Counted from the stretch's first letter, positions 1-9,132 are shown. The stretch: 64,000 nt of DNA from Salegentibacter sp. Hel_I_6 (GCF_000745315.1 NZ_JQNQ01000001.1:3658001-3722000); one strand, 5' to 3'. Notes: generated by a model from the sequence alone, not told the origin. Numbers and translations are program-made.

Positions 1-93
1 GATGATACTATAGACTACGAGCATATTTTCTTCAATTGTGGGGACGACGATGACGACAACGATGATGATGACGATAATGATGATGAGGTCTAA
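1..93 (+). CDS. C-terminal end of a lipoprotein-like protein (5' truncated)
   Basis: Only the last 30 codons lie in the window; the reading frame is open from base 1 and stops with TAA at 91-93. The first residues (DDTIDYEHIFFNC) closely match an internal segment of the next gene ([13 protein letters not shown], near residue 315-330), so the two are tandem paralogues. After the cysteine the protein ends in a run of about 16 residues that are almost all Asp and Asn, encoded by GAT/GAC/AAT codons. The neighbour has calcium-binding type 3 repeats at this point. The function is unknown; a secreted or surface-anchored protein is inferred from the paralogue. Confidence 0.7.
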   Translation, partial: DDTIDYEHIFFNCGDDDDDNDDDDDNDDEV

Positions 94-193
94 ATGAAAG
101 GATAGGAAAATAATGCCTTTACCTTAAAAAAGTTCCAAGTGTGGCTTTAATATTTTTGAATCTTCAGGCACACTGGAAAGATGAGGTTTCAAG

Positions 194-227
194 CTACCAG
201 GATCTGTAAAAAATCCTGGTAGTTTTT
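194..227 (+). terminator. Rho-independent terminator between the paralogous lipoprotein genes
   Basis: A perfect 10-bp stem CTACCAGGAT / ATCCTGGTAG with a 9-base loop is followed directly by TTTTT. It lies 100 bases after the stop of the truncated gene and 40 bases before the next start, so the two paralogues are probably separate transcripts. Confidence 0.8.
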
Positions 228-267
228 CGATAAGCATTTTAAAAAATTAAAACCAAAAATTCTAATT

Positions 268-1836
268 ATGAAAGCATTAAAAAGATATATGGCATTTATT
301 GCTGTGTTCTCACTTCTTTTTACCTCGTGTAGCGAAGAGGAGAATACTATTGTAGATGATACCATTGCTGAAAATTTCGCTGAACTCAGTTTAGGTGCGA
401 GCCTTAACGATTTTGTGAATAGAGCGGTAACTAAACAAAGCCTTCCTGAGTGCTCATCAGACGCACCAGCTTATGCTCACGTTGAACTAACCCATAATAT
501 GGGTACAGTCCTGGAAGGAACTATTGAAATAAATGTTCCTATTTTAGAGGATGACGGAAATTATTATACCGACTATGATGAAAGTTTGAAAATACCGGTG
601 GCAAACAGTGAATCTAATATAGCAACAGTTTCTTTAACCTCATTTTTAGTATTTGATGGGGATCCGGATGATGAAGGTTCAAGCTTGATTTGGGCAACAC
701 CTACCACCGCAAGTGATTATGGTGGCCTGGTAACAAATAGCCTGCCTTTTGATTTTACAATTCGAGCAGGTTCAAAAAAATATGTTGATATAGAGGTGTT
801 ATGCTTTGATGATCGCGATGTAAATTTATATGGATATCAATTCTTTGATTTAGTCCCAGAAGTACTTCATAAGGTTTGTATTTTTGCAAACTACTGTGAT
901 GAAAATGGAAGACATTTCACGGCTAATTATAATCTTGAGGTTGTTTATACTGGAGGAAGTGAAGATATGGTTTTATATGAAACGATGAATCTTCCCGAAG
1001 ATAATTATGGTTTTGATGCTGATACCGATGATTATTATGCAGATCCATTTTGTTTTGCTGTACCAGCTCCAATGTTCGGAGAAGCTACCACTACAGATTA
1101 TATTAGAATCACAGCAACATTAGCTGATTGGGAGGGCAATTATCCAGATCCGGCCGATAAAGAGATCATACTTGATCTTTCCTGGGCAGATATTATGGAA
1201 AGCGTTCAGGAAGATGGAACTATCGATTACTTCCATTTATTTTTTAACTGTGTAGAAGGTGATCCTGGAAATGGTAACGGTGAAGAATGTGATCCTAATA
1301 ATCCTAATGACGATTGTGATGGTGATGGTATTCTAAATGGAGTAGATAATTGCCCAACTATACCTAATGCTAACCAGGCTGACTTAGATGAAGATGGAGT
1401 AGGTGATGTTTGTGATCCAGATATTGATGGTGATGGTATCTTAAATGTTGATGAACCTGAAGGATGTGTAAGAAATCCAGATCCAGACTGTGGAGAAACT
1501 ATTATAGATCCTTGTTTACCATCTGCAACCGGTGATTGTGAATCTACAGAAGTTACAAATATCAACCTAAATAATGCAGGTCCCCTCGTAACAAATGTAT
1601 TGTACGGAGATTGGACAGTTCAATTGGTTGAGGGAGGACTATTTGTTGGTGTTACGCCAATAATTCCTTATGAAATTTCAGATATTGAAGTTGTTGTATT
1701 ACAAAGTGCAACTTGTGGTACAGCTGTTCCTGATGAAGGAGGATCTGTAACTATTGCTGGAATTACAGAAGCTGATTTACCGCTTTCAATAAATGTAAGG
1801 GCAAATATCTGTGATGTTTCTGGAGAACCACAATAG
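268..1836 (+). CDS. Surface lipoprotein with thrombospondin type 3 repeats
   Basis: The 522-residue product starts with a lipoprotein signal ending in LLFTSC, with the lipidated Cys at 21 followed by SEEE, an acidic stretch of the kind linked to surface export of Bacteroidota lipoproteins. Residues about 30-330 form an unrecognised, probably beta-rich domain. Residues about 340-400 contain Asp-rich calcium-binding repeats of the thrombospondin type 3 / OmpA-linker type ([39 protein letters not shown]), and a further domain of about 110 residues closes the protein. The start is the only ATG near the signal peptide. The upstream partial gene is a paralogue. An adhesin or surface structural role is inference; no enzyme motif is visible. 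Confidence 0.8.
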   Translation: MKALKRYMAFIAVFSLLFTSCSEEENTIVDDTIAENFAELSLGASLNDFVNRAVTKQSLPECSSDAPAYAHVELTHNMGTVLEGTIEINVPILEDDGNYYTDYDESLKIPVANSESNIATVSLTSFLVFDGDPDDEGSSLIWATPTTASDYGGLVTNSLPFDFTIRAGSKKYVDIEVLCFDDRDVNLYGYQFFDLVPEVLHKVCIFANYCDENGRHFTANYNLEVVYTGGSEDMVLYETMNLPEDNYGFDADTDDYYADPFCFAVPAPMFGEATTTDYIRITATLADWEGNYPDPADKEIILDLSWADIMESVQEDGTIDYFHLFFNCVEGDPGNGNGEECDPNNPNDDCDGDGILNGVDNCPTIPNANQADLDEDGVGDVCDPDIDGDGILNVDEPEGCVRNPDPDCGETIIDPCLPSATGDCESTEVTNINLNNAGPLVTNVLYGDWTVQLVEGGLFVGVTPIIPYEISDIEVVVLQSATCGTAVPDEGGSVTIAGITEADLPLSINVRANICDVSGEPQ

Positions 1837-1852
1837 GGATAAAACAAAAGAA

Positions 1853-1900
1853 ACTCAGCTAATTATAACCGGGGGGTGACTAAGAAGCTGAGTAGTTTTT
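1853..1900 (+). terminator. Possible terminator downstream of the type 3 repeat lipoprotein
   Basis: An 8-bp inverted repeat ACTCAGCT / AGCTGAGT with a long loop is followed by AG and TTTTT, just after the stop codon. It is weaker than the second hairpin 40 bases downstream; the two may act in tandem. Confidence 0.5.
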
Positions 1901-1935
1901 ATTTCTCTCCAACCTTGGTAGAGATATAAAAGGAG

Positions 1936-1965
1936 GCTGTGCGAAACTATCGCACAGCTTTTTTT
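1936..1965 (+). terminator. Strong Rho-independent terminator
   Basis: A perfect 9-bp stem GCTGTGCGA / TCGCACAGC with a 5-base loop is followed by seven T. The rest of the gap up to the metalloprotease start at 2251 is AT-rich; I found no gene in it and no promoter with correct spacing. Confidence 0.85.
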
Positions 1966-2250
1966 AATTGGATTGTTTACTACTGCCTATATGACTTTCA
2001 AATCTACATAAATATTTCTGAATCAAACTTCACGGAATAAGATAAAAAAAGGAGCTTTTTAAAATAAAAGGGTTACTCATAGTTAGTCAAAAATGTTTCA
2101 TAAAGGGCTTATTTAATTTAATCTTTTTAATTTTTGTAGGAATCTGACTATTAAAATTTTAGCTACTTTATTTTAGCTTTTTTTGGAATGACCTTTGTAA
2201 ATCCAGATTGAAATTTTAACTAAATATTTTTAAAAAAGAAACCCCTACTT

Positions 2251-3273
2251 ATGAGAAAAAGTAAATTTTTGTTACTACCTGTTCTGGCGATTCTGGCTTG
2301 TAGTAAAGATCCAATTTCAGAAGATGTAGAATCAGAAACGCAATTAAAACCTGAGGAAATTTTAGAACAACAAACAGAAGTTGCCTATCCCGATCAATCA
2401 GGTGCCGTCTCAGAGATATATTATGCAGGCCAAAAAATGCCTGTAGAATCACAAGACGGTAATTATGTCTACCAGGGGGATATCCTGATCCCGGTAAATC
2501 AAACCAGCAAATCGCCCCAGGACCTTATTTTAGATAAGGATGAAACTCCTCAAAAGAGTACCGGGAGAACAAAAGGTATGTGGCCCGATAATACTGTTTA
2601 TTATGCTATAGATAGTAAATTATCTAACAAAGGTCGCGTACATGATGCGATAGAGCACTGGGAATCCAATACCTCCCTTAAATTTGTGCAAAGATCCGGT
2701 CAATCCAATTATATTTATTTCACTTCTGGATCTGGATGCTCTTCTTACGTTGGTATGATAGGAGGACGCCAGAACATTACGCTGGCAGGAGCCTGTACAA
2801 CCGGTAATACGATCCACGAGATCGGACACGCGGTTGGCCTCTGGCACGAACAGAGCAGGGTAGACCGTAATAATTATATCGATGTTAACTTCGAAAATGT
2901 TCAAAGTGGTACTGAACATAATTTCCATACCTATGAAGCAAGTGGGTTTGACGGCGATGAGTATACCAGTAGTTTAGACTTTGGATCAATAATGATGTAT
3001 GGTGCTTATTCCTTCTCCAAGAATGGAAAGCCTACCATCACCAGGGCTAATGGCAGTACTTATCAAATTCAAAGAAATGAGCTTTCTTCCGGAGACATCC
3101 AGGGAATTAAAAGTATGTATCCTGACGGCGGTGGTACTCCCACTTATACTAATGGTGAATATTACACGATCAGTGGGGTTACAGTGCTTAGAGCTAACGA
3201 TCTTTGGTACTTCTGGACGAAATACGGATTTAAAAGGGTCGAATTAAAGAATGACCGTTGGTACTGGATTTAA
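2251..3273 (+). CDS. Astacin-family (M12A) zinc metalloprotease lipoprotein
   Basis: This 340-residue protein has a lipoprotein signal with lipobox LAILAC (Cys17) and a propeptide-like region to about residue 110. The catalytic domain carries the full astacin zinc signature HEIGHAVGLWHEQSR starting at His189 (zinc ligands His189, His193, His199, catalytic Glu190) and the Met-turn SIMMY at 246-250 with the usual Tyr. It is therefore expected to be an active endopeptidase of the flavastacin type, anchored in the outer membrane. After the catalytic domain there is a short aromatic-rich tail of about 45 residues whose role is unknown. It stands alone between terminators. The target is unknown; degradation of external protein is inference. 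Confidence 0.9.
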   Translation: MRKSKFLLLPVLAILACSKDPISEDVESETQLKPEEILEQQTEVAYPDQSGAVSEIYYAGQKMPVESQDGNYVYQGDILIPVNQTSKSPQDLILDKDETPQKSTGRTKGMWPDNTVYYAIDSKLSNKGRVHDAIEHWESNTSLKFVQRSGQSNYIYFTSGSGCSSYVGMIGGRQNITLAGACTTGNTIHEIGHAVGLWHEQSRVDRNNYIDVNFENVQSGTEHNFHTYEASGFDGDEYTSSLDFGSIMMYGAYSFSKNGKPTITRANGSTYQIQRNELSSGDIQGIKSMYPDGGGTPTYTNGEYYTISGVTVLRANDLWYFWTKYGFKRVELKNDRWYWI

Positions 3274-3298
3274 TCCCCCATTTTTGTACAAGTTTGAA

Positions 3299-3328
3299 AA
3301 ACCCAGGCAATTTGGTCTGGGTTTATTT
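3299..3328 (+). terminator. Terminator after the astacin gene
   Basis: The stem AAACCCAG / CTGGGTTT with a 10-base loop is followed by ATTT. It lies between the + strand protease gene and the - strand gene ending at 3406, so it may serve both directions. Confidence 0.65.
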
Positions 3329-3405
3329 ATGGGGAAAAATTGGGAAAAATTTATCTACACCTTGTGGAGAACTTTCACATAACATTAACTGAAAAGGAAA
3401 GGAGA

Positions 3406-4005
3406 TTATTCCTCTTGTTTTTTCTTTAAATTAAGCTCAACTTTAACATAAACCCGTAGTTCCTCAAAAAACATCCTAAATTCATTTTCAAATTCCTCAT
3501 AAAACTCACGTAATTCCTCTACAGCTAAATGCATTTTAGCACGAAATTTAATTCTTCGGTTCATTTGAAAAAGAATTTTCTCTATACCGTCAATTTTTCG
3601 ATAATTATAGAGCCAATTATCGGCAATCATATAAGGAAGAAAATTTTGAACTGGTTTTGGGAGTACTTTAAAATTTTCCTGGAGTAAACTATAGAATTCT
3701 TCAGTATAATTTTTCAAAGGGATTTCACTGTAATCCTTCCAGTTGGCTGCCAGAAAATGGTCATATAGAATATCTACTATAACCCGGCTATAATGCCCGT
3801 ATCGCTCAAATAATCTTTGTACACTTTTACTAACTATGGGATGAGTATCGGTAAAAGTATCTATTGCGCGATGCAGCACTATTCCTTTTTGAATTTCGTC
3901 TGGAAAATTCAGGTATTGCTTTCCCTTAACAGAATCAGCGATAAAATTGCCGATTTTTAATTCATCACTATCGCCAGAAAGATATATATGTGCAAGGAAA
4001 TTCAT
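3406..4005 (-). CDS. DUF479 / AcpH-like (acyl carrier protein phosphodiesterase family)
   Basis: The 199-residue product begins MNFLAHIYLS and has the conserved blocks GNFIADSVKG (about 19-28) and HRAIDTFTDTHP (about 45-56), the hallmark of the AcpH/DUF479 family. In E. coli the family member removes the 4'-phosphopantetheine arm from acyl carrier protein; the His/Asp positions resemble HD-type metal sites. The C-terminal 40 residues are rich in Glu and Lys and probably helical. In Bacteroidota this family is common, but the activity has not been tested for most members, so the ACP substrate is taken from the family. It is cytosolic and has no operon partner. Confidence 0.8.
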   Translation of the reverse strand: MNFLAHIYLSGDSDELKIGNFIADSVKGKQYLNFPDEIQKGIVLHRAIDTFTDTHPIVSKSVQRLFERYGHYSRVIVDILYDHFLAANWKDYSEIPLKNYTEEFYSLLQENFKVLPKPVQNFLPYMIADNWLYNYRKIDGIEKILFQMNRRIKFRAKMHLAVEELREFYEEFENEFRMFFEELRVYVKVELNLKKKQEE

Positions 4006-4054
4006 CTGTGAAAGTTACGTAAATCCGCTAGTTTCCTGTTTAATTTTTGTTAAG

Positions 4055-4088
4055 TTTTAGCGCTAGCTATATACACCATGTATATTTG
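4055..4088 (+). promoter_or_regulatory. Candidate promoter for the sugar phosphomutase gene
   Basis: TATATTTG at 4081-4088 fits the Bacteroidota -7 element TAnnTTTG exactly. A TTTTAG sequence 20 bases upstream is a poor match to the -33 TTTG. The start codon is 48 bases downstream. Confidence 0.5.
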
Positions 4089-4135
4089 TTAAAATTTAAT
4101 TTTCAAGAACGATTTATTCAATATAAAATAAACTT

Positions 4136-5521
4136 ATGAGTCTAATTAAATCAATTTCAGGAATTCGCGGAACTATTGGTGGGCGAACCGGAGACAACTT
4201 AACTCCAATAGATACGGTTAAATTTGCCGCCGCTTATGGTACCTGGTTAAAAAATAATTTAGAAGATAAGAAATTAACAGTAGTGGTAGGCCGTGATGCA
4301 AGAATTTCAGGCAAAATGGTTCAGGACTTAACTATGAATACCTTAACCGGATTAGGGATAAATGTTATAGATATAGATCTTTCTACTACACCAACTGTAG
4401 AAATTGCCGTGCCTTTAGAAAATGCCGATGGTGGAATTATCCTTACTGCAAGCCATAATCCAAAGCAATGGAATGCTCTCAAATTATTAAATAGTAAAGG
4501 CGAATTTTTAGATGCGGCAGAGGGTGCTAAAATTTTAGAGTATGCAGAGAAGGACAATTTTGATTTCTCTGAAGTTGATGATCTTGGTATTATTACCAGG
4601 AAAGATAATTATATGGATCTTCATATAGAAGAAGTTTTGAAACTTAAACTCGTGGACGCCGAGAAAATTAAAAAAGCCGGTTTTAAAGTTGTAGTAGATG
4701 CTGTAAATTCTACCGGCGGAATTGTAATTCCTGCATTATTAAAAAAATTAGGAGTTGAGGTAATAGAATTGTATTGTGAACCCAATGGTCACTTTCCACA
4801 TAATCCAGAACCGCTTAAAGAGCACCTTAAAGATATTTGCGAATTGGTGAAGAAAGAAAATGCCGATTTTGGTATTGTGGTAGATCCAGATGTAGACCGT
4901 TTGGCTTTTATTGATGAAAACGGTGAAATGTTTGGAGAGGAATATACACTTGTAGCTTGCGCCGATTACGTGCTTTCTAAAACCTCAGGAAATACAGTTA
5001 GTAATTTATCTTCTTCCCGGGCACTTAGTGATGTGACCAAAAAACACGGTGGCGAATATAATGCGAGTGCGGTAGGTGAGGTGAATGTAGTGCAACTTAT
5101 GAAAGATTCTAATGCGGTAATTGGAGGTGAAGGAAACGGCGGAATTATCTATCCTGAATCTCATTATGGACGCGACAGTTTAGTGGGAGTGGGATTGTTT
5201 TTAACACATTTAGCCGAAAAAAATATAAGTGTTTCTCAATTGCGAAAAGAATACACGGCTTATTATATGAGTAAGAATAAAATCCAGTTGACGCCAGAAA
5301 TTAATGTTGATGAGATTTTAAAAACAATGGAAGAGAAATATCAAAATGAAGAAATCTCAACCGTTGACGGAGTGAAAATAGATTTTCCGGAAAATTGGGT
5401 GCATTTAAGAAAGTCGAATACGGAACCTATTATTAGAATTTACACCGAAGCAAAAAGTCAGGAAAAAGCAGATCAACTTGCCCAGGAGATGATAGCGGAA
5501 ATTAAAAAGATTGTAGGTTAA
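4136..5521 (+). CDS. glmM: Phosphoglucosamine/phosphomannomutase family enzyme (GlmM-like)
   Basis: The 461-residue protein is an alpha-D-phosphohexomutase. The phosphoserine loop is LTASHNP with Ser106, the metal loop is DPDVDR at 250-255, the sugar-binding loop reads GGEGNGG, and the phosphate-binding loop is RKSNTEP at 425-431. The length is normal. In Bacteroidota this type is usually annotated GlmM, which converts glucosamine-6-phosphate to glucosamine-1-phosphate for UDP-GlcNAc, and so would feed both peptidoglycan and the polysaccharide locus downstream. Phosphomannomutase activity cannot be excluded from sequence. The gene ends with a 4-base overlap with the convergent acyltransferase gene. 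Confidence 0.88.
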   Translation: MSLIKSISGIRGTIGGRTGDNLTPIDTVKFAAAYGTWLKNNLEDKKLTVVVGRDARISGKMVQDLTMNTLTGLGINVIDIDLSTTPTVEIAVPLENADGGIILTASHNPKQWNALKLLNSKGEFLDAAEGAKILEYAEKDNFDFSEVDDLGIITRKDNYMDLHIEEVLKLKLVDAEKIKKAGFKVVVDAVNSTGGIVIPALLKKLGVEVIELYCEPNGHFPHNPEPLKEHLKDICELVKKENADFGIVVDPDVDRLAFIDENGEMFGEEYTLVACADYVLSKTSGNTVSNLSSSRALSDVTKKHGGEYNASAVGEVNVVQLMKDSNAVIGGEGNGGIIYPESHYGRDSLVGVGLFLTHLAEKNISVSQLRKEYTAYYMSKNKIQLTPEINVDEILKTMEEKYQNEEISTVDGVKIDFPENWVHLRKSNTEPIIRIYTEAKSQEKADQLAQEMIAEIKKIVG

Positions 5522-6420
5522 CGTACTACAGCATTTTTAGGAATTTCTTTTCCCATGTGCTTCCAGCGTTTGTGTGTCCAGAGATAAAGCTCTGGTTTTT
5601 CACGAATTTGTTTTTCTAAAAGCTTAATGTAAGTTAGGGTAATTTCATTGCCTTCAGTTTCAGCGGGATTATCAGCAATATTAATTAAAGAGGCCTTATA
5701 ATGGCCTCTTTTTACTTTTTCTACGTACAGGTAAAGGACTACCATATCAAATTCCTTAGCCATTCTTTCTGATCCTGTATAAAAAGGAACTTTCTTTCCC
5801 ATAAAATCGGTCCAGAATTTATAATTCGCAGTTTTAGGAGATTGATCGGCTATCATTGCGTAGGCACCTCGCAGTCCTGCATTTTCATTTCGAGTAATTC
5901 GCAAATTAGCTTTAGAATTCTGGATTAGCTCTGCACCAAATCTTTTTCTAATGTCATTTATTAATTTGTCAAATCCGGGATTTCTAATTTTCTTATAAAT
6001 TCCGAAAGCGCCATGTTTTAAATCGTGGAGCTGAAGTGCAAAAAGCCATTCAAAACTGGCATAATGACCACACATAAGCATGATGCTTTTATCTAATTTT
6101 TCAATTCGTCTTATTTCTTCAATGTTTTTATATACAAATCGCTTTTTCAGTTCTTCTTCAGAAATAGAAATACTTTTTATCATTTCAAGAAACATATCGC
6201 ACATATGCGAGTAGAATTTCTTTCTAATTTTAATGATTTCTGCTGAAGATTTTTCAGGAAACACTAGTTTAAGATTATTGGTCACCGTTTTTTTCCGGTA
6301 ACCAATCAAGTGGTAAACTATAAAATAAACCACCTCTGAAACCATGTAAAAAAGAGGAAATGGGAGGATAGAAATGAGCCAAAGCAACGGATAAATCAAC
6401 CAAAAAACTACAGACTGCAT
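5518..6420 (-). CDS. LpxL/HtrB-family lipid A acyltransferase
   Basis: The 300-residue protein has an N-terminal hydrophobic segment (about 5-40) and the acyltransferase motif HxxxxE at His119/Glu124 in GHYASFEW, as in LpxL/LpxM late acyltransferases. These enzymes add a secondary acyl chain from acyl-ACP to lipid A at the inner face of the cytoplasmic membrane. Family length is about 290-310. Related members act on other lipids, such as ornithine lipids, so the exact acceptor is open. The stop overlaps the end of the mutase gene on the other strand, and the start faces the rhomboid gene across a short shared promoter region. Confidence 0.85.
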   Translation of the reverse strand: MQSVVFWLIYPLLWLISILPFPLFYMVSEVVYFIVYHLIGYRKKTVTNNLKLVFPEKSSAEIIKIRKKFYSHMCDMFLEMIKSISISEEELKKRFVYKNIEEIRRIEKLDKSIMLMCGHYASFEWLFALQLHDLKHGAFGIYKKIRNPGFDKLINDIRKRFGAELIQNSKANLRITRNENAGLRGAYAMIADQSPKTANYKFWTDFMGKKVPFYTGSERMAKEFDMVVLYLYVEKVKRGHYKASLINIADNPAETEGNEITLTYIKLLEKQIREKPELYLWTHKRWKHMGKEIPKNAVVR

Positions 6421-6434
6421 AAAATAAATTTCAG

Positions 6435-6453
6435 CAAATATATGGTATATTTG
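6435..6453. promoter_or_regulatory. Divergent pair of -7 elements in a perfect inverted repeat
   Basis: The 19-base sequence CAAATATA-TGG-TATATTTG contains TAnnTTTG on each strand: one box points left to the acyltransferase and one right to the rhomboid gene. For the left-reading gene a TTAG lies 19 bases upstream (6462-6465), close to the -33 TTTG. For the right-reading gene I see no good -33. The start codons are 15 and 20 bases from the boxes. Confidence 0.5.
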
Positions 6454-6472
6454 GCACTAAACTAAAGTAGAT

Positions 6473-7120
6473 ATGGGAGAATTAGACCTGGTTACCCTTA
6501 TAATTATTGGCGTAAACGTATTGGTTTCATTCAAAGGATTTAAAGACGATTCTTTTTTTCAAAAATATAAATTCAATATTGCCGATATAAATCGCGGTGC
6601 CAAATATCAAATTCTTACTTCAGGATTTTTGCACGTTAATACCACACACCTTTTGGTGAATATGCTTACGCTTTATTTTTTTGCAAATTCTGTAATTTAC
6701 TTTCTGGGAACCATAGGTTTTGTTTTGGTGTACCTCGCCAGTTTGGTTCTGGGAAATCTTCTATCTTATTATTTTCATAAAAAAGATATGCATTATACCG
6801 CCGTAGGAGCTAGTGGTGCCGTAATGGGCGTACTTTATTCTGCAATTTTATTAAGACCAGACATGATGCTTGGTTTGTTTTTTATTATTCCCATACCGGC
6901 ATATATATTTGGTATAGGTTACCTGTTTTACACCATTTACGGAATGAAGCGCCAACTGGGCAATATTGGGCATGATGCCCATTTTGGAGGAGCAGTAGGT
7001 GGATATTTGCTCACACTTCTGCTGGCTAGTTGGGTTTTTGAAGAACATTTGCTAATGGTGATTTTACTGGCGCTACCAATTGTTTTTTTATTTGTTCTTC
7101 AAAAAATGGGAAAAATCTAA
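6473..7120 (+). CDS. Rhomboid-family intramembrane serine protease
   Basis: The 215-residue protein is almost entirely membrane-spanning (about six segments). The catalytic Ser114 lies in VGASGAVMG, the catalytic His170 in DAHFGGAVGG, and the oxyanion-side HxxxN motif is His59-Asn63 in HLLVNM, so the site appears complete. Rhomboids cut single-pass membrane proteins within or near the bilayer. The substrate cannot be read from the context. A SIMPL-domain gene follows 48 bases later on the same strand and may be co-transcribed, as I see no terminator between them. Confidence 0.92.
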   Translation: MGELDLVTLIIIGVNVLVSFKGFKDDSFFQKYKFNIADINRGAKYQILTSGFLHVNTTHLLVNMLTLYFFANSVIYFLGTIGFVLVYLASLVLGNLLSYYFHKKDMHYTAVGASGAVMGVLYSAILLRPDMMLGLFFIIPIPAYIFGIGYLFYTIYGMKRQLGNIGHDAHFGGAVGGYLLTLLLASWVFEEHLLMVILLALPIVFLFVLQKMGKI

Positions 7121-7168
7121 ATTGGTACTCTTATTGTTTATAGCTTTCCCAAACATAAAAACAGAATT

Positions 7169-7858
7169 ATGAAAAAATTAATTTTACTTATAGCTTTAAC
7201 TGCCGGTTTCGGTATGATGGCGCAAAACAATGCTAATAATCAGGGGATTCACGTTACCGGAAAAGGTATAGTTAAAGTGGCGCCAGATAAAGTTACCGTT
7301 AGGTCACAAATTGAACACGAGGGCCAAAGTGCCACCTCGGTAAAATCTCAGAATGATGAGGTGGTTGATAAAGTGATTAAATATTTGAAATCTGAAGGGA
7401 TTGCTGAAAAAAATATCAATACCGATTATATCAACCTAAATAAACGCTATAACTATAACGATAAAACCTATACTTATGTAGCGAACCAGGCAATTTCCAT
7501 TACGCTAGAGAACATTAGCAAATATGAAGAAATAATGAAAGGCTTATTGGAAAATGGTTTAAACGGAATAAATGGCGTTCAATTTGAATCTTCTGATATT
7601 GAAAAACATAAAGCTGAGGCCAGAACTAAAGCTGTGCTCAATGCAAAAGAAAAAGCTGAAGCTCTAGCAGCGCCGTTAAACCAGCAGGTTGGAAGCGCTT
7701 TTATGATTTCCGAAGGGAATAATAATAACCACCAGCCAGTTTATAGAGTAATGGAAATGAAAGCTAGTGATAGTTCTGGAAATCAAGAGACTATTGCTCC
7801 TGGAGAAATGGAAGTAAGTGTAGAAGTGAATGTAGCTTTTATACTTTTGATGGAGTAA
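7169..7858 (+). CDS. SIMPL-domain (DUF541) periplasmic protein
   Basis: The 229-residue protein has a Sec signal peptide (residues 1-19, ending GMMAQ, no lipobox) followed by the motif IHVTGKGIVKVAPDKVTV, typical of the start of the SIMPL/DUF541 domain. Family members (E. coli YggE, the kinase-interacting SIMPL protein) are periplasmic or secreted; YggE is linked to oxidative stress tolerance, but no enzyme activity is established. Length agrees with the family. No special residues stand out. Confidence 0.85.
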   Translation: MKKLILLIALTAGFGMMAQNNANNQGIHVTGKGIVKVAPDKVTVRSQIEHEGQSATSVKSQNDEVVDKVIKYLKSEGIAEKNINTDYINLNKRYNYNDKTYTYVANQAISITLENISKYEEIMKGLLENGLNGINGVQFESSDIEKHKAEARTKAVLNAKEKAEALAAPLNQQVGSAFMISEGNNNNHQPVYRVMEMKASDSSGNQETIAPGEMEVSVEVNVAFILLME

Positions 7859-7895
7859 ACAAAATTAGGGGAGTTGGGAATTATTTTATCAATTC

Positions 7896-7911
7896 AAACT
7901 GAATTCAGTTT
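7896..7911. repeat. Perfect 16-bp palindrome
   Basis: AAACTGAATTCAGTTT is a perfect palindrome in the 155-base gap between two convergent genes. It has no loop and no following T-run, so it is not a standard terminator. A protein-binding site or chance are both possible. Confidence 0.4.
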
Positions 7912-8013
7912 AAAATTTCGAAATAATAAATTAAAGTTTTTGATTAGAAAATTTAATAACAGAGAAGTAAAGAGTTGAGCAAGGAGCGGGCTTAAATTTA
8001 GATGATTAAAATA

Positions 8014-9132
8014 TTACTTGTTAAGTAATTCTCCAATTTTCCTATCCAAAGCATCACCTCTAAGATCTCGGGCTACAATGGTACCATTTTCATCTAAAAC
8101 AAAGGCAGCAGGAATTGCTTTAATATCATAAAGTTGAGCCACGGGCTCCTGCCAAAATTTAAGGTTAGAAACCTGGTGCCAGGGTAAACCATCTTGTTCT
8201 ATAGCTTCCAGCCAACGATCTTTTTGGCCGGGACGGTCTAAAGAAACTCCAATAACACTTAAGCCATCGTCTTTGTATTTGTTATAAGTTTTAACCAAAT
8301 TGGGGTTTTCGACACGGCATGGTTTACACCATGCCGCCCAAAAATCTATTATTGTTACTTTTCCCATCACATCTTTTAGGGCAAGTTTATCACCCTCTGG
8401 AGTGGGAGCTGTGAAGTTTGGCGCTTTACTGCCTACAGCCACTTTATCATTATTTTCAAGACTTTTAGCAATCTGTTTCCCAATTGCTGTGTTTTTTACT
8501 TCTTCTGAAAGAGAATCAAACATCTCCTGGATCTCATTTATAGGATAAGATTGCATTCTTAGCATGTCGCTTATTACCATTATGGAAACAAAAGAATCTG
8601 GATTTTCTTCAACGACCTTTTTCTTAAAGACTTTATCGTTGTCCATAAGTTCTTTTTCATTTTCCTGAAGTGTGGCAAGTTTTGTGCTATCCTGTGCCTG
8701 ATAAGCAGAACGCATAGAATTTCTGCCTTCCATTACTTTCTCGTTTACTTCTTTCAAATGGCCTAAATAATCGTAGAGTAACTTATTTTCCTTTCCTCCT
8801 TTTACTTCAGAAGTACGTAAACTATCCTTGTAAATTTTAAAGTTTATTTTTTCATTTTCAGAAATAAAAATTACGTTTCCATTAGTATTTTCGAATTCTA
8901 GAAAGCTTAAATTAGGACTTTCCACATCTTCCATATCAAATTCAAAACGACCATCTTCAATAGTAGTAGAATCTACTCTGCTTGGCCGGTTGGTATTTTC
9001 GTCAATTTCTGAAACATATACCATGTTTCCATCTTCCATTTCTGAGGCATCTCCAGAGATAAAATAACCTTTGTCTTCCTGGCAGGAAGTGAATGCTGCC
9101 GCAATGGCAAGCATAACTATTTTTTTACGCAT
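8014..9132 (-). CDS. TlpA-like thioredoxin lipoprotein with N-terminal DUF4369-like domain
   Basis: The 372-residue product has a lipoprotein signal (FTSC, Cys17, followed by QEDKG). Residues about 20-230 form the beta-rich plus helical N-terminal region common in Bacteroidota TlpA-like proteins. The C-terminal thioredoxin domain has the redox motif WCKPC at 268-272 and the cis-Pro loop KAIPAAFV about 70 residues later. Proteins of this type act in the periplasm as disulfide reductases or oxidases, for example in cytochrome c maturation or stress repair. A TAnnTTTG element lies on the minus strand just upstream (CAAAAATA read on the + strand at 9152-9159) but without a matching -33. Confidence 0.88.
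   Translation of the reverse strand: MRKKIVMLAIAAAFTSCQEDKGYFISGDASEMEDGNMVYVSEIDENTNRPSRVDSTTIEDGRFEFDMEDVESPNLSFLEFENTNGNVIFISENEKINFKIYKDSLRTSEVKGGKENKLLYDYLGHLKEVNEKVMEGRNSMRSAYQAQDSTKLATLQENEKELMDNDKVFKKKVVEENPDSFVSIMVISDMLRMQSYPINEIQEMFDSLSEEVKNTAIGKQIAKSLENNDKVAVGSKAPNFTAPTPEGDKLALKDVMGKVTIIDFWAAWCKPCRVENPNLVKTYNKYKDDGLSVIGVSLDRPGQKDRWLEAIEQDGLPWHQVSNLKFWQEPVAQLYDIKAIPAAFVLDENGTIVARDLRGDALDRKIGELLNK

Noticed and set aside
1227..1565. 112-codon minus-strand frame rich in Ser and Pro
   Set aside because: It is antisense to the Asp-rich type 3 repeats; the composition is a mirror of GAT-rich codons and there is no family similarity.
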